NCBI RefSeq assembly: GCF_009711205.1
Contig: NZ_WMIG01000002.1
Span: 372,001-436,000 of the forward strand
Length of the DNA stretch: 64,000 nucleotides
Direction: 5' to 3'
Source of the DNA: Paracoccus litorisediminis
GTDB lineage: Bacteria > Pseudomonadota > Alphaproteobacteria > Rhodobacterales > Rhodobacteraceae
The position numbers and the translations under genes are program-made. The notes beneath the pieces are model-generated. The model was not told the DNA's origin. It saw nothing but the letters and a program-made list of their open reading frames with translations, and did not search any database. Below, one piece after another: positions 1-8,248 of the stretch; the stretch's first letter is position 1; each line of letters opens with the position of its first letter.

Positions 1-129
1 GTTGCGGGTAATTTGCAGGTGAAGGCCGGTCACGCCGCCCACGGCGAAAAGCGCGTTCGGGCGTGCCCCTCCCGGATGAGAGAGCCGCTTTACCTCGATG
101 GGGGACAGTTCGGAAACCAACTTCGGCAT
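1..129 (-). CDS. Tyrosine-type integrase, N-terminal fragment (runs off the left edge)
   Basis: Reading leftward from an ATG at 129, 43 codons are visible before the window ends. The fragment begins MPKLVSELSPIEV and contains FAVGGVTGLHLQITRN, the typical opening of the arm-DNA-binding domain (DUF4102 type) at the N-terminus of phage and genomic-island tyrosine recombinases, where an A-V-G-G-V-x-G-L-x-L-Q-V-T stretch forms the first beta strands. The catalytic R-H-R-Y residues would lie outside the window, so activity cannot be judged. The frame is open throughout. An integrase transcribed away from the flagellar genes suggests that an integrative element or its remnant lies to the left. Family assignment rests on this short stretch only. 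Confidence 0.72.
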   Translation of the reverse strand, partial: MPKLVSELSPIEVKRLSHPGGARPNALFAVGGVTGLHLQITRN

Positions 130-436
130 TTCGTACCCACGCACTACCCAACAAAAAGGATAGCGGATGGATGCAACTGGACGCAACGGAGTGTTACACC
201 CGCCCGGGATAAATTGCTGGTATTGCGAAGAAAATGTTACATGCTGCGACGAGCAATTACCCGTCAAAGGGGGCGGTACCCGCCTCCACTTCCCGATCAA
301 GCACAGGATGTCGCTGCAGTTTCATGGCAGCATGTGGGTCGACCTGCCCAAAGCCTCACCAACTGATTTGCGCTTGCAACGCGATCCCATGCGACGGCAT
401 CGGCAATGCACCGATACCATGCGGAGAGATCATTTC
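130..436. other. 307-base stretch without a recognisable gene
   Basis: This segment separates the integrase start from a small secreted protein. Frames that are open here give peptides without family features, and no tRNA or long direct repeat was seen. It must hold the promoter of the leftward integrase and any attachment site on this side. A purine-rich GGAGAG at 422-427 is the probable ribosome binding site of the next gene. Confidence 0.5.
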
Positions 437-745
437 GTGAAACTTCTGGCTGTTGCTCTGTCCACCGCTGCCATCATCCCACAGATATCGCTGAGCGACC
501 CGGTCTCCCTGGTCTGTGAAAGCCCCAAACGGGAATATCGGGTGGAATTCGACGCTGACCTTCGGTCGGTTTCAGCTAACGACACTCAATATAGCGTCCT
601 CGCTGTGGAAGAAACTGCAGAGAGAACCGCCGTAGTCGGCCTGACGACCGACGGTGGCCCGACATATCGCCTCTATCTGCATCCTTACAAGAAGATGGAG
701 TTCTTCTCGGACGGTAAACTGTTCCAGACCGACAACTGTCGGTAG
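437..745 (+). CDS. Small secreted protein of unknown function
   Basis: A 102-residue product starting at GTG 437, chosen because GGAGAG lies nine bases upstream and because this start gives a clean signal peptide (VKLLAVALSTAAIIPQISLS). An in-frame ATG at 419 would add six charged residues. The mature part is about 80 residues with two cysteines, one near the new N-terminus (LVCESP) and one at the very end (TDNCR), so a disulphide joining the ends is plausible. Alternating hydrophobic residues suggest a small beta-rich periplasmic fold, distantly like lysozyme-inhibitor (MliC-type) barrels, but no diagnostic motif is present. Base composition looks less GC-rich than the neighbours, and the gene sits next to an integrase, so acquisition by transfer is possible. 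Function unknown. Confidence 0.55.
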   Translation: MKLLAVALSTAAIIPQISLSDPVSLVCESPKREYRVEFDADLRSVSANDTQYSVLAVEETAERTAVVGLTTDGGPTYRLYLHPYKKMEFFSDGKLFQTDNCR

Positions 746-798
746 GTCGCTGAGACCCGCTGCCAGCCTTGCCGGCAGCGGGAATCGCATTGGCCGGA

Positions 799-1140
799 TC
801 AGCCGCAGTCGATGTTGTAGATCTTGCCCGAAGCATCGAGGCGGAACACGATGCGCAGCGGGTTGTATTCCTGCGGCTCGATGCCGCGATATTCTACCAC
901 GCGGAGTTCGCGGGTGATGCCCAGCGACGGGATCACGGTGCCGGGCTGGCCAAGCGCCGAGACATAGTCCTTGGCGTGACAGGCATCGGGCTCGCGCGAT
1001 TGAAGGCCCGACACACCGGCAACCGGGGCGATGGGCGCAGGCGCAACCTGCGGGATGGGCTCAGGCGCGGGCGCAGGTGCGCAAGCGGCCAGCGGAGAAA
1101 GAGCTGCAAGAAGCAGAAGGGCTCGGTTCATCAAGTTCAT
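799..1140 (-). CDS. Peptidase inhibitor I78 family lipoprotein
   Basis: A 113-residue lipoprotein. The signal peptide ends in a lipobox (PLAACAP, Cys at about 20), followed by a proline/alanine-rich linker to about residue 45. The rest resembles the I78 family of small serine-protease inhibitors: a cysteine (DAC) and a Y-V-x-x-L-G-Q-P reactive-loop region, an R-E-L-R-V-V stretch, then Y-N-P-L-R-I-V-F and a D-A-S-G-K-I-Y-N-I-D-C-G ending. Family members inhibit elastase/subtilisin-type proteases, and this one would act from the membrane surface facing the periplasm. An alternative ATG lies at 1131. It is transcribed in the same direction as the TetR gene behind it, with a 92-base gap. Substrate inferred from family. 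Confidence 0.75.
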   Translation of the reverse strand: MNLMNRALLLLAALSPLAACAPAPAPEPIPQVAPAPIAPVAGVSGLQSREPDACHAKDYVSALGQPGTVIPSLGITRELRVVEYRGIEPQEYNPLRIVFRLDASGKIYNIDCG

Positions 1141-1232
1141 CCAAGGGTGCTGAAATTTGGTGGCCGCATCATAGGAAGACGAGCCAGAAAAATGAAGCCG
1201 TTGCGACGTATTCCCCCGAGGGCGTGACCTTT

Positions 1233-1877
1233 CTACGCGCCCTGCCCCCTGAATTCGGACAGGCTGGTACCATAGCAGGCCAGGAACATGCGCACCGCCC
1301 CGTCGCAGACTTTGCGCAAAAGCTCGGCATCGATGGCTTCGCGCCCGGCAAACAGCGCGCGATCATGCAGGGTTGTGCTGGCCAGTTCGATCAGCTGATC
1401 CGCGGCAAGATCGAAATCGGCGATCTCCAATTCGCCGCGCGCGGCGCGGTGGCGCAGGTAGCGGACCAGTTGAAGCCGCAGCTGGACCGGGCCCGATTCG
1501 TAATATTCGCGGGCGAGCGAGGGGAAGCGGTCCGCCTCGGCGACGCTGACCCGATACATGGCCAGCCCGAAGTCCGAGACGATATGGGCCGAGATCAGTT
1601 GCACGATGAAAGGCAGGATCTGGCGCACCGGCAGATCCACCTCGAGCAGCGCGCCGGCATCGGCAGTGTCGCGGGCCAGTTCGTTGCGAAAGACCTCGGT
1701 GAACATGATCCGCTTGTCGGGGAAATAGCTGTAAAGCGTGGCCTTGGAGACCCCGGCCTCATGCGCGATGTCATCGACGCTTGCGCCTTCGAAACCATCC
1801 CTCAGAAAGATCGTCCGCGCACCCTCCAGCACCTGAAGGAACTTGCGCCCTTTCATGACCGAAGTACCCTTCTCCAT
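1233..1877 (-). CDS. TetR/AcrR family transcriptional regulator
   Basis: 214 residues from ATG 1877, which has GGAG about nine bases upstream; a much longer upstream extension is open but lacks regulator character. The N-terminal helix-turn-helix is clear: helices around ARTIFLRDGFEGASVDDIAH (20-39), turn and recognition helix AGVSKATLYSYFPDK (41-55), then the usual F-T-E-V-F. The C-terminal ligand domain (about 75-205) is helical and resembles the AefR/AcrR-like C-terminal type. Regulators of this family repress adjacent or distant transporter and lipid genes; no transporter lies next to it here, so the target is unknown. A perfect palindrome 66 bases upstream of the start is a candidate autoregulatory operator. 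Confidence 0.88.
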   Translation of the reverse strand: MEKGTSVMKGRKFLQVLEGARTIFLRDGFEGASVDDIAHEAGVSKATLYSYFPDKRIMFTEVFRNELARDTADAGALLEVDLPVRQILPFIVQLISAHIVSDFGLAMYRVSVAEADRFPSLAREYYESGPVQLRLQLVRYLRHRAARGELEIADFDLAADQLIELASTTLHDRALFAGREAIDAELLRKVCDGAVRMFLACYGTSLSEFRGQGA

Positions 1878-2214
1878 CAACCGGAGCTCCTTAAAATCTG
1901 CCCTTGGGATCAGGGGCTTCCACTCAGAAAAATCACCGGAGCGAACCAGATGGTTCATTTGTAGGCCGATTACCTGAAGTTGCAAAGAGCCACGTGATGG
2001 GCCTTTGCATTTCTGTGCGAAAGGGCAGGTTGGAGTTGAGGGACCTCTGGGTGAGTAAGTCGCCCGGTGAACTGACGACCAAACGCCCGAATCTGGGAGG
2101 CTTGGCTGACCTTGCCTGGCCATGATGCCAGCTTCGCTAATGTGCAGGGGGATTCATTCTAGAACCGATCGCCACCGGAACATCGAATAACCGGATCGCC
2201 TGCACAGCAGCCGA
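1878..2214. other. 337-base intergenic region between the TetR gene and the flagellar operon
   Basis: No coding region is supported here. It holds the promoter of the TetR gene and the 3' end of the flagellar export transcript. The only notable structure is the palindrome at 1943-1956. No T-rich terminator was seen after the last flagellar gene. Confidence 0.5.
1943..1956. promoter_or_regulatory. Palindromic operator candidate (GAACCAGATGGTTC)
   Basis: GAACCA and TGGTTC form a perfect 6+6 inverted repeat around GA, 66 bases upstream of the TetR-family start codon. TetR-type dimers usually bind palindromes of about this size in their own promoters. Assignment to this regulator is by position only. 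Confidence 0.4.
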
Positions 2215-2607
2215 CTAAGCCTGCGGCTCACGTTTTCGCGTCGCGATCAACCGATCCTCCAAACCAGATTGAACCTGCAGCGTCTTCAGAACTTCTGCGC
2301 GACCGAATTCGCGTTGCGCACGGATGCGAGCGGCCTCGAAACCGGGAAGCATCTGTTGCAGGTCCCGCTCGGCTTTCAGAAGCGCCCGGCTGAGCTCTTG
2401 CGCGATGGCGTTTGCCAGTCTGGCTTCGCTCACCGAGAAATCCGTCTCGGTATCGTAGAGGCGTTGCAGATCCTGCTCGACCGCCGCGATGCGCAGGCGC
2501 GCGGCCTCGACGGTTTGCCGAAATGCCGAGAATCGCCGCATCTCGATATCCGACTTGAGGCGGGCCAATCGTTCGAGCCGGTTCAGGCCTTGGGTTTGAC
2601 GACTCAT
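2215..2607 (-). CDS. FliJ-like flagellar export coiled-coil protein
   Basis: 130 residues, almost entirely charged alpha-helix with heptad-like spacing and no signal peptide, membrane segment or cysteine. It is the last gene of the leftward flagellar operon and overlaps flhB by four bases (ATGA). Size, helical character and position suggest the FliJ role: a small coiled-coil protein that works with the FliI ATPase and FlhA to energise export and to recycle chaperones. Sequence identity to enteric FliJ is not obvious, so this is a structural and contextual call. Confidence 0.55.
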   Translation of the reverse strand: MSRQTQGLNRLERLARLKSDIEMRRFSAFRQTVEAARLRIAAVEQDLQRLYDTETDFSVSEARLANAIAQELSRALLKAERDLQQMLPGFEAARIRAQREFGRAEVLKTLQVQSGLEDRLIATRKREPQA

Positions 2608-3713
2608 GGGCGTGGTCCTCCGACAGGCAGGTTTGTCCAGCCGCCGCGTGCCTTTCGGCGCATGGCTTCGGCGAAGCGAATGGCGGCGGCGACGGGGGCG
2701 AATTGCTCGGTGCTGATTTCATGTCCGATTTCCACGGTCGCGTGCAGCGCCCTTGCGCATGGTGGATCGGACCAGATCGGGACATTGTGCTGGGTCGCAC
2801 GTTCGCGGATGCGGCGTGCAACCTCATCCACACCCTTGGCAAGACAAACCGGAGCACGACCGCTGCCCCGTTTCCATTCCAGCGCAACGGCGTAATGGGT
2901 CGGGTTGACGATGACCACGTCGGCCTTTTCGACATCGGCCAGCATCGCGTTCATCACGATGTCGACACCCTTCTGACGGCGTGCAGCCTTGAAATGGGGA
3001 TCGCCCTCGCTGTCCTTGTATTCGTCCTGCATTTCCTTTCGGGACATCCTCTGGCGGCGCAGAAACTCGAACCGTTTCCACAGCACGTCGATCCCGGCGA
3101 AAAGCGCGCCAATGCCGAGCGCGAGGTAAAGCGCCTTGCGGGTCACGTCATCAAGACCAGAGATCCACTGCATTTCGGCCATGGCGTTCGTGGACAGGAT
3201 CCAGCCCAGAAGCGAACGATAAAGAAACCACCCCCCGGCAGCGACCAGCGACACCTTGCCCAATGAGATCGCAAAGCCGACCAGTCCTGAGCGGCCAAAC
3301 TTCTGACCGGCGTTCTTCAGCGGATTTACCCGGTTGATATCGGGCAACAGCTTCTTTGGGGTGACGATGATCGCGCGCTGCACAATCAGGCCGATCAGGA
3401 CCGGCAGCGCAATGATCACAAGGATGGCAAGGATCCCCAGCCCTGCCTGCCCGGTCATAGCTCGGGCCAGATCCATGACCGACTTGCCGCGGCCATCCGG
3501 CCAAGGCTCGGCCCCAAGTCCCCGCGCCGCCATTGCCGTCCAGTCGGGAACCAGCCAGACGACCGCCAGGCTGAGCGCACCCCACAGACCAAGATAGGTC
3601 AGGGCCGATGACAGCTCGGCCGAGCGGGGGATATCCCCTTCCTCGCGTGCCCGGCGCAGCTTGTGCTCGCTGGCATCGAACTGCTTGTCGTCATCATCTT
3701 CAGAGCCGCTCAA
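2604..3713 (-). CDS. flhB: Flagellar export switch protein FlhB
   Basis: 369 residues. The start is taken at TTG 3713, which overlaps the fliR stop as TTGA and gives the family-typical opening SGSEDDDDKQFDASEHKLRR, rather than an ATG at 3755 inside fliR. Four hydrophobic segments span about 36-210, followed by a basic cytoplasmic linker (RRQRMSRKEMQDEYKDSEG) and the autocleavage site N-P-T-H at 270-273 within IVNPTHYAVALEW. Self-cleavage between Asn and Pro switches export from rod/hook to filament substrates. It acts in the inner-membrane export gate with FlhA and FliPQR. It overlaps the FliJ-like gene by four bases. Confidence 0.95.
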   Translation of the reverse strand: MSGSEDDDDKQFDASEHKLRRAREEGDIPRSAELSSALTYLGLWGALSLAVVWLVPDWTAMAARGLGAEPWPDGRGKSVMDLARAMTGQAGLGILAILVIIALPVLIGLIVQRAIIVTPKKLLPDINRVNPLKNAGQKFGRSGLVGFAISLGKVSLVAAGGWFLYRSLLGWILSTNAMAEMQWISGLDDVTRKALYLALGIGALFAGIDVLWKRFEFLRRQRMSRKEMQDEYKDSEGDPHFKAARRQKGVDIVMNAMLADVEKADVVIVNPTHYAVALEWKRGSGRAPVCLAKGVDEVARRIRERATQHNVPIWSDPPCARALHATVEIGHEISTEQFAPVAAAIRFAEAMRRKARGGWTNLPVGGPRP

Positions 3714-4468
3714 TCCAGCACCTGCTGCATTGAGGAGAGCACCGCCTGCGCCCACAGCGAAACCGTGGCAGGCGCAAGCAAGACCAGAGCGACCAGCGCA
3801 AGCAGGATCGCCCCGGGTGCTGCGATGAATGTGACGGGCAATGCCGGCATCACCTTACTGATCATGCCGGATAGCACCTGAAACAGGTATCCACCCAAGA
3901 TGAACGGCGCGGCCAGCATCAGCGCCAGCAAGAATCCCTGCCAAAGCATATCGATCGCCACCGGCAGCAAAGTCGTGATCTGCGGCCATTCGCCCACCGC
4001 GCGCAGGGCAAAACTGTCGCGCAGCAGCTCGCAAACGGCCAGCGGGAAGCCCATGGCCATCAGCACAGCAAGGCCGGCCAGATGCAGCAGATTGCCGATC
4101 GGATGGGGCGAATATTCCGTCGCGGCGCCGATCAGCTGCGAAAGCGAGGCGGTTGCCGCGATCGCCGCTGCCGCAACGTCCAGCGCCGCGGAAAACAGCC
4201 GAACCAGCATGCCCAGTGCCAGTCCGGTCACCAGCTCGGCAAGGCAAGCCACCCCGAACCATGCGATCGAATTCAACACCGGCGGAATCGCGACCCCCTC
4301 GGCCAGAAGCGGCGTCATCGCCATGGCCACCGCGATGCGGATGCGGGCCGGAAGGCCGGGCAACGAGAACCCGGGCATCGCCAGAATGCATGCCTGCACG
4401 CGGCAATAGACCAGCAGCATCGCCCCGAACATCGCCGTCATGCGTGGATCATGCAGCAGCTCGGTCAC
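3710..4468 (-). CDS. fliR: Flagellar export gate protein FliR
   Basis: 252 residues from GTG 4468, which overlaps the flhA stop as GTGA; an upstream in-frame GTG at 4486 would add six residues. The protein is highly hydrophobic with about six membrane segments and the conserved openings R-V-Q-A-C-I-L-A-M-P-G-F and L-P-A-R-I-R-I-A-V-A-M-A-M-T-P-L typical of FliR/SpaR/EscT. FliR forms the FliP5-FliQ4-FliR1 export pore at the centre of the MS ring. FliP is encoded in the divergent operon; FliQ is not in this window. The next gene, flhB, starts within its stop codon. Confidence 0.93.
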   Translation of the reverse strand: MTELLHDPRMTAMFGAMLLVYCRVQACILAMPGFSLPGLPARIRIAVAMAMTPLLAEGVAIPPVLNSIAWFGVACLAELVTGLALGMLVRLFSAALDVAAAAIAATASLSQLIGAATEYSPHPIGNLLHLAGLAVLMAMGFPLAVCELLRDSFALRAVGEWPQITTLLPVAIDMLWQGFLLALMLAAPFILGGYLFQVLSGMISKVMPALPVTFIAAPGAILLALVALVLLAPATVSLWAQAVLSSMQQVLD

Positions 4469-6552
4469 GAGGCGACCGTTCCGCACAGCCGGACGCGGAT
4501 CGCCGGATCGATCTCATCAAGCCCCATGACCGGCATCGAGATCCCGGCGCTGCCCAGAATCATTCGGATCAGGCGCCGCCGATGGTCGGGCACGGTCAGG
4601 ACGAACTCTTGCGCGGGTGGCAGTGTCGCCAGCAGTTTGCGCAGTGCCTCGGTCAACTTCTGCTGCAACTGCGGCAGGGCGGCATTGCCCAAGCGCCCTG
4701 CTTCGCTTTCGGCGCGGGTCAATTCGGCCTCCCACATCGGATGCAACTGCAGGATCTCAAGCTGGCCGTCGATGGCGGCATATTGCTCGCAGATCTGGCC
4801 GCGCATGCGGCGCCGCACCTGTTCATAGACAGCTTCGGGCGAGGCGGCATTGCGGGCCTCATAGACGGCGTCAGTGATCAGCACGAGATTTCGCACCGAC
4901 AGCCTTTCCTCGAGCATGGCCCGCAGCACCGCCAGCAGCAATTCGGGCGAAACCTTGTCGGGGACCATCCCGTCGAAGAAGCGCTGGTTGACCTGTGCCC
5001 GATGCGTGTCCGAGACATCGCAGAGCTCGCGGATCATGCGCTGCATGGTTGTCATCGTCATCAGCAGGGCCAGATTGGTTCGCACGACCTCCATCAGGTG
5101 GGTGGACAGCACCTCCATGGGCGTGACGATCGTTGCGCCGCCGATCGCGGCTTCATCCTGATCATCAGGATCGATCCATTTCGCGGGGCTGCCATAGACC
5201 GGCTCTCTGATTTCCTCGCTGGGGATATGGCCAAGAACGCCCTCGGCACCCAAGGCCAGCACGCGATCCGGCAGCAGCGTACCTCGCCCCCGCACCACAC
5301 CTTGCAGCCGGATGACATATTCGCCCGGTCCGAAATCCGTCCCGTCAGTGATGCGGACATCGGGCAGGATCAGCCCAAAGGCACGGGCAATATGCAGCCG
5401 CAGATTGGTAATCCTTTGACCCAACCCCCGTCCTTGATCGAGCGCGCTTGCAATCAGGCCGGGACCAATCTCGACGCTGATCTCCTCGGTATCCAGGACA
5501 TCGCCGATTTTGTTTTGGATCGGCAGCGGAGCAGGCAGATTGTCTTGCGCAGCATCATTGGCAGGGGCATTCAGGCTGCGTTTGCGGATTACCCAACCGG
5601 CCAGCCCACAGGCCGCGGCCAGCGTCACGAACACCCCGACAGGCATGCCGGGGATCATGCCAACGATGAGCATCCCGCCAGCCACGACAGTAGGCACTTG
5701 CCAGTTCGACAGCATCTGGCGCGAGAGCAGGTCTGCCGTCGTCTCAGACGCCCCGCCCCGCGACAAAAGCAGCGCCGCAGCCATCGAGGTAATCAGCGCC
5801 GGGATCTGCGAAACCAGCCCATCGCCGATCGTCAGCCGGGAATAGGTCGAGAAGGCCTCGGAGACAGGCAGATCATGGACCAGGATGCCTGCCGCAAGCC
5901 CGACGAACAGATTGACGACGGTAATCAGCAGCCCCGCAATCGCATCGCCCTTGACGAATTTCGACGCCCCGTCGAGCGAGCCAAAGAAGCTGATTTCATT
6001 CTGTTCCTGAATGCGACGGCGCTTGGCCTCTTCATGATCGATCGCGCCCGAATTCAGGTCGCCGTCGATTGCCAGTTGCTTACCTGGTAGGGAATCCAGT
6101 GCGAACCGTGCCGACACTTCGGCCATCCGGCCCGAACCCTTGGTGATGACCATGAAGTTCACGATCGAGATGACCGCGAACACCGTCAGCCCGACCAGAA
6201 GCGAGCCACCTGCGACGAATTCCGCAAAGCCGTTGATGACATGGCCTGCGGCCTCGGGGCCGTTCTGTCCATGAGTCAGGATCAACCGGGTCGATGAAAC
6301 GTTCAGGGACAGCCGGATCAGCAGGGACACAAGCAGCAGCACCGGAAAGGCCTGAAAGTCGGTCGGCTTCTCGACCAGCGCCGCCATCACCAGGATCAGG
6401 GTTGCTGTCGCAATGGAAAAGGCGATGCCGACATCAAGGACCGCCGCGGGCAAGGGCAGCACCATGGACAGAACGACAATGACCAGCCCTGCCGTGATCA
6501 GCAATGGACGCAGCGACCCCTGCCCGGTCGACGAGGCCTGCACATCGCTCAT
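4465..6552 (-). CDS. flhA: Flagellar export apparatus protein FlhA
   Basis: 695 residues, the usual length. Eight hydrophobic segments lie within the first 320 residues, with the FHIPEP-family signature region (LSLNVSSTRLILTHG, then the cytoplasmic loop MVITKGSGRMAEVSARFALDSLPGKQLAIDGDLN). The C-terminal half (about 350-695) is the soluble domain that forms a nonameric ring and docks chaperone-substrate complexes. FlhA couples proton flow to protein export. The gene overlaps the small upstream gene by four bases and fliR by about four, so it is translated as part of a tightly coupled operon. Confidence 0.96.
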   Translation of the reverse strand: MSDVQASSTGQGSLRPLLITAGLVIVVLSMVLPLPAAVLDVGIAFSIATATLILVMAALVEKPTDFQAFPVLLLVSLLIRLSLNVSSTRLILTHGQNGPEAAGHVINGFAEFVAGGSLLVGLTVFAVISIVNFMVITKGSGRMAEVSARFALDSLPGKQLAIDGDLNSGAIDHEEAKRRRIQEQNEISFFGSLDGASKFVKGDAIAGLLITVVNLFVGLAAGILVHDLPVSEAFSTYSRLTIGDGLVSQIPALITSMAAALLLSRGGASETTADLLSRQMLSNWQVPTVVAGGMLIVGMIPGMPVGVFVTLAAACGLAGWVIRKRSLNAPANDAAQDNLPAPLPIQNKIGDVLDTEEISVEIGPGLIASALDQGRGLGQRITNLRLHIARAFGLILPDVRITDGTDFGPGEYVIRLQGVVRGRGTLLPDRVLALGAEGVLGHIPSEEIREPVYGSPAKWIDPDDQDEAAIGGATIVTPMEVLSTHLMEVVRTNLALLMTMTTMQRMIRELCDVSDTHRAQVNQRFFDGMVPDKVSPELLLAVLRAMLEERLSVRNLVLITDAVYEARNAASPEAVYEQVRRRMRGQICEQYAAIDGQLEILQLHPMWEAELTRAESEAGRLGNAALPQLQQKLTEALRKLLATLPPAQEFVLTVPDHRRRLIRMILGSAGISMPVMGLDEIDPAIRVRLCGTVAS

Positions 6553-6833
6553 TCGGCAGTTTCCGGTACATCAGGGGGAGACAGAATCTGCTCAGCGCTC
6601 CAGCCGGGGCCGGTCATCAGCCCGGAGCGCCGCAGGAACACCAGCACCGTGATCCGTGCGGCCGGGTCCAACCGCTGCAGACGCAAGGCCATGTCCTTGG
6701 GCAGGGGCTCACCGCTCAGCAGCCAGCCACGTGCGTCTGCGATCAGTGCCGTCGCCGAATCGTGCTGAACAGAAAGTCCCGCCGCCGCATCGGTTGCCGC
6801 GATCATCGCGGCAAGGGTCAGCGCCGCGATCAT
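6549..6833 (-). CDS. Small uncharacterised protein in the flagellar operon
   Basis: 94 residues with a hydrophobic alanine-rich N-terminus (MIAALTLAAMIAATDAAAG) that could be a signal peptide, followed by a short hydrophilic part without cysteines. The central segment (LIADARGWLLSGEPLPKDMALRLQRLDP) looks like paired helices. It overlaps motA upstream and flhA downstream by four bases each, so it must be co-translated with stator and export genes. No family was recognised. Its position suggests a periplasmic accessory role near the stator or basal body, but this is inference from context. Confidence 0.65.
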   Translation of the reverse strand: MIAALTLAAMIAATDAAAGLSVQHDSATALIADARGWLLSGEPLPKDMALRLQRLDPAARITVLVFLRRSGLMTGPGWSAEQILSPPDVPETAE

Positions 6834-7696
6834 GATGCCCTCTTCAGGTCTCGAAGCGCGTTTTCAACATCACCGAAACTGGGGCGAACATGTTCGGGCG
6901 CGGTTTGACGGCCGACCTCGACACATAGGTTGGTCGCATGCTGATGTAGACCGGCCACCAGCACGGATTTGATCACGTCATAGAAGGACTGATCCTGCTT
7001 CGTTACCGCCTGCAGGCGCTGCGCGAATGGTGCGACCAACGCATAGGCCAGGAACACCCCCAGGAACGTCCCCACCAAGGCACCGCCGATCATCTTGCCC
7101 AGAACCTCGGGCGGCTGGTCGATCGCGCTCATCGTCTTGATCACACCCAGCACCGCCGCCACGATCCCCAGTGCAGGCAACGCATCGGCCATATTCTGCA
7201 GCGCATGCGGGGCGTGCAGTGCTTCTTCGTTCATCAGATTGATACGCTGGGAAAGCATCTCCTCGACCTGATAGGGGTCGTCGTAGTTCAGACTGGCCGA
7301 GCGCAGCGTGTCGGTGATCAGGGTAACCGCATGTCCATCGGCAAGAATACGGGGAAATGCCTGAAAGATAGGTGAGTTTTCTGGGTCCTCGACATGGCTT
7401 TCCAGTTCGATCGGGTTGGCGCGCGCGATCCGCAGCAGTTGAAACAGCAGGCACAAAACGTCCTGCAGATCAGATTCACGCCATTTTGGCCCTTTCAGCG
7501 AACGACCAATCCCGCCCAGTGACTGCTTGATCACCGAGGTCTCATTCGACAGCAGGAAAGACCCCAGCGCCGCGCCACCTATCATCATCATCTCATAGGG
7601 CAGCGAATGCAGGATCACCCCCAATTTTCCGCCTGCCAGGATGTAGCCGCCAAACACCGTCGCAAAGGTCAGGACGATCCCAATCATGCCAAACAT
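6830..7696 (-). CDS. motA: Flagellar stator protein MotA
   Basis: 288 residues. It opens with MFGMIGIVLTFATVFGGYILAGGKLG, a typical MotA first membrane segment, with a second at about 30-50 and two more around 170-225 (ALPALGIVAAVLGVIKTM and ALVGTFLGVFLAYAL). The large cytoplasmic loop between segments 2 and 3 carries charged residues used for rotor contact (R-I-A-R, then E-S-H-V-E-D-P). MotA5MotB2 conducts protons and drives the rotor. Its partner motB is not adjacent but about 45 kb away at 51530. It lies three bases after the MotE-like gene and overlaps the next small gene by four. Confidence 0.95.
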   Translation of the reverse strand: MFGMIGIVLTFATVFGGYILAGGKLGVILHSLPYEMMMIGGAALGSFLLSNETSVIKQSLGGIGRSLKGPKWRESDLQDVLCLLFQLLRIARANPIELESHVEDPENSPIFQAFPRILADGHAVTLITDTLRSASLNYDDPYQVEEMLSQRINLMNEEALHAPHALQNMADALPALGIVAAVLGVIKTMSAIDQPPEVLGKMIGGALVGTFLGVFLAYALVAPFAQRLQAVTKQDQSFYDVIKSVLVAGLHQHATNLCVEVGRQTAPEHVRPSFGDVENALRDLKRAS

Positions 7697-7699
7697 GGC

Positions 7700-8248
7700 C
7701 TACTCCTGTTTCTGATTTGCGCGAGCAACGCCCATGAACGAGGTCAGAACCGCGGCCTGATGCGGCTCGACAGAGGCCATGATCCTTGCTCCGGTTTCCG
7801 GCTGCACCCGGATCAATATCTGCGCCGCGAAATCGGGCGGCAGATTGGCCAGGACCTGCGCGGCCTGTTCCGGCTTCATCTGGTCGTACATGGCGATGAT
7901 GCGGGTGATCTCGTCGTTCTGGGTCTGATCAACCTGCTGGTTGTGGTCGTTGATGCGCTGACGCAACTTGCGCAACTCGACCAGCTTTTCGGTCAACTGT
8001 TTCTCGGCCTCGGCCAGTTCGGTCTTTCGCCGGTCGATGTCCTTGATATAGCTCTCGATCCGCAGACCCCGCTGCTGAAGGGTTTCAGCCAGAGCCACAG
8101 CCTCGGGGACATCGTCGCAGCCCTTCAGTAGCGCCGCAGGCTCGGCATTCGCGCGTAGTGGCCCGGTTCCCCCAAGCAGGGACACAGCCTGCGCCGCTGC
8201 CGCAAGCAGCATAGCTGCACCGAAAACCTGAAGCAGTGGCCTACGCAT
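7700..8248 (-). CDS. MotE-like periplasmic stator chaperone (MgtE N-terminal-type domain)
   Basis: 182 residues. A signal-anchor helix (about 5-25) is followed by a long coiled coil (about 60-115, RKTELAEAEKQLTEKLVELR) and a C-terminal helical bundle with the M-K-P-E-Q-A-A-Q-V-L-A-N-L-P-P repeat seen in MgtE_N domains (IIAMYDQMKPEQAAQVLANL, then AAQILIRVQPETGARIMASV). This architecture is that of MotE, which in alphaproteobacteria stabilises the MotC/MotB periplasmic machinery. The gene directly precedes motA and overlaps the next upstream gene by eight bases, supporting a stator function. The mature region would be periplasmic. Confidence 0.75.
   Translation of the reverse strand: MRRPLLQVFGAAMLLAAAAQAVSLLGGTGPLRANAEPAALLKGCDDVPEAVALAETLQQRGLRIESYIKDIDRRKTELAEAEKQLTEKLVELRKLRQRINDHNQQVDQTQNDEITRIIAMYDQMKPEQAAQVLANLPPDFAAQILIRVQPETGARIMASVEPHQAAVLTSFMGVARANQKQE

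Noticed and set aside
130..436. tRNA gene or attachment site next to the integrase
   Set aside because: No cloverleaf or T-loop (GTTCRANNC) in the right setting and no second copy of a repeat within the window.
1077..1964. A 295-codon open frame on the plus strand across the TetR gene
   Set aside because: Opposite to a clear helix-turn-helix protein and without motifs of its own.
3714..3755. Longer FlhB start at ATG 3755
   Set aside because: Would overlap fliR by 46 bases and add a non-conserved Gly/Ala stretch; the TTG overlapping the fliR stop gives the family-typical N-terminus.
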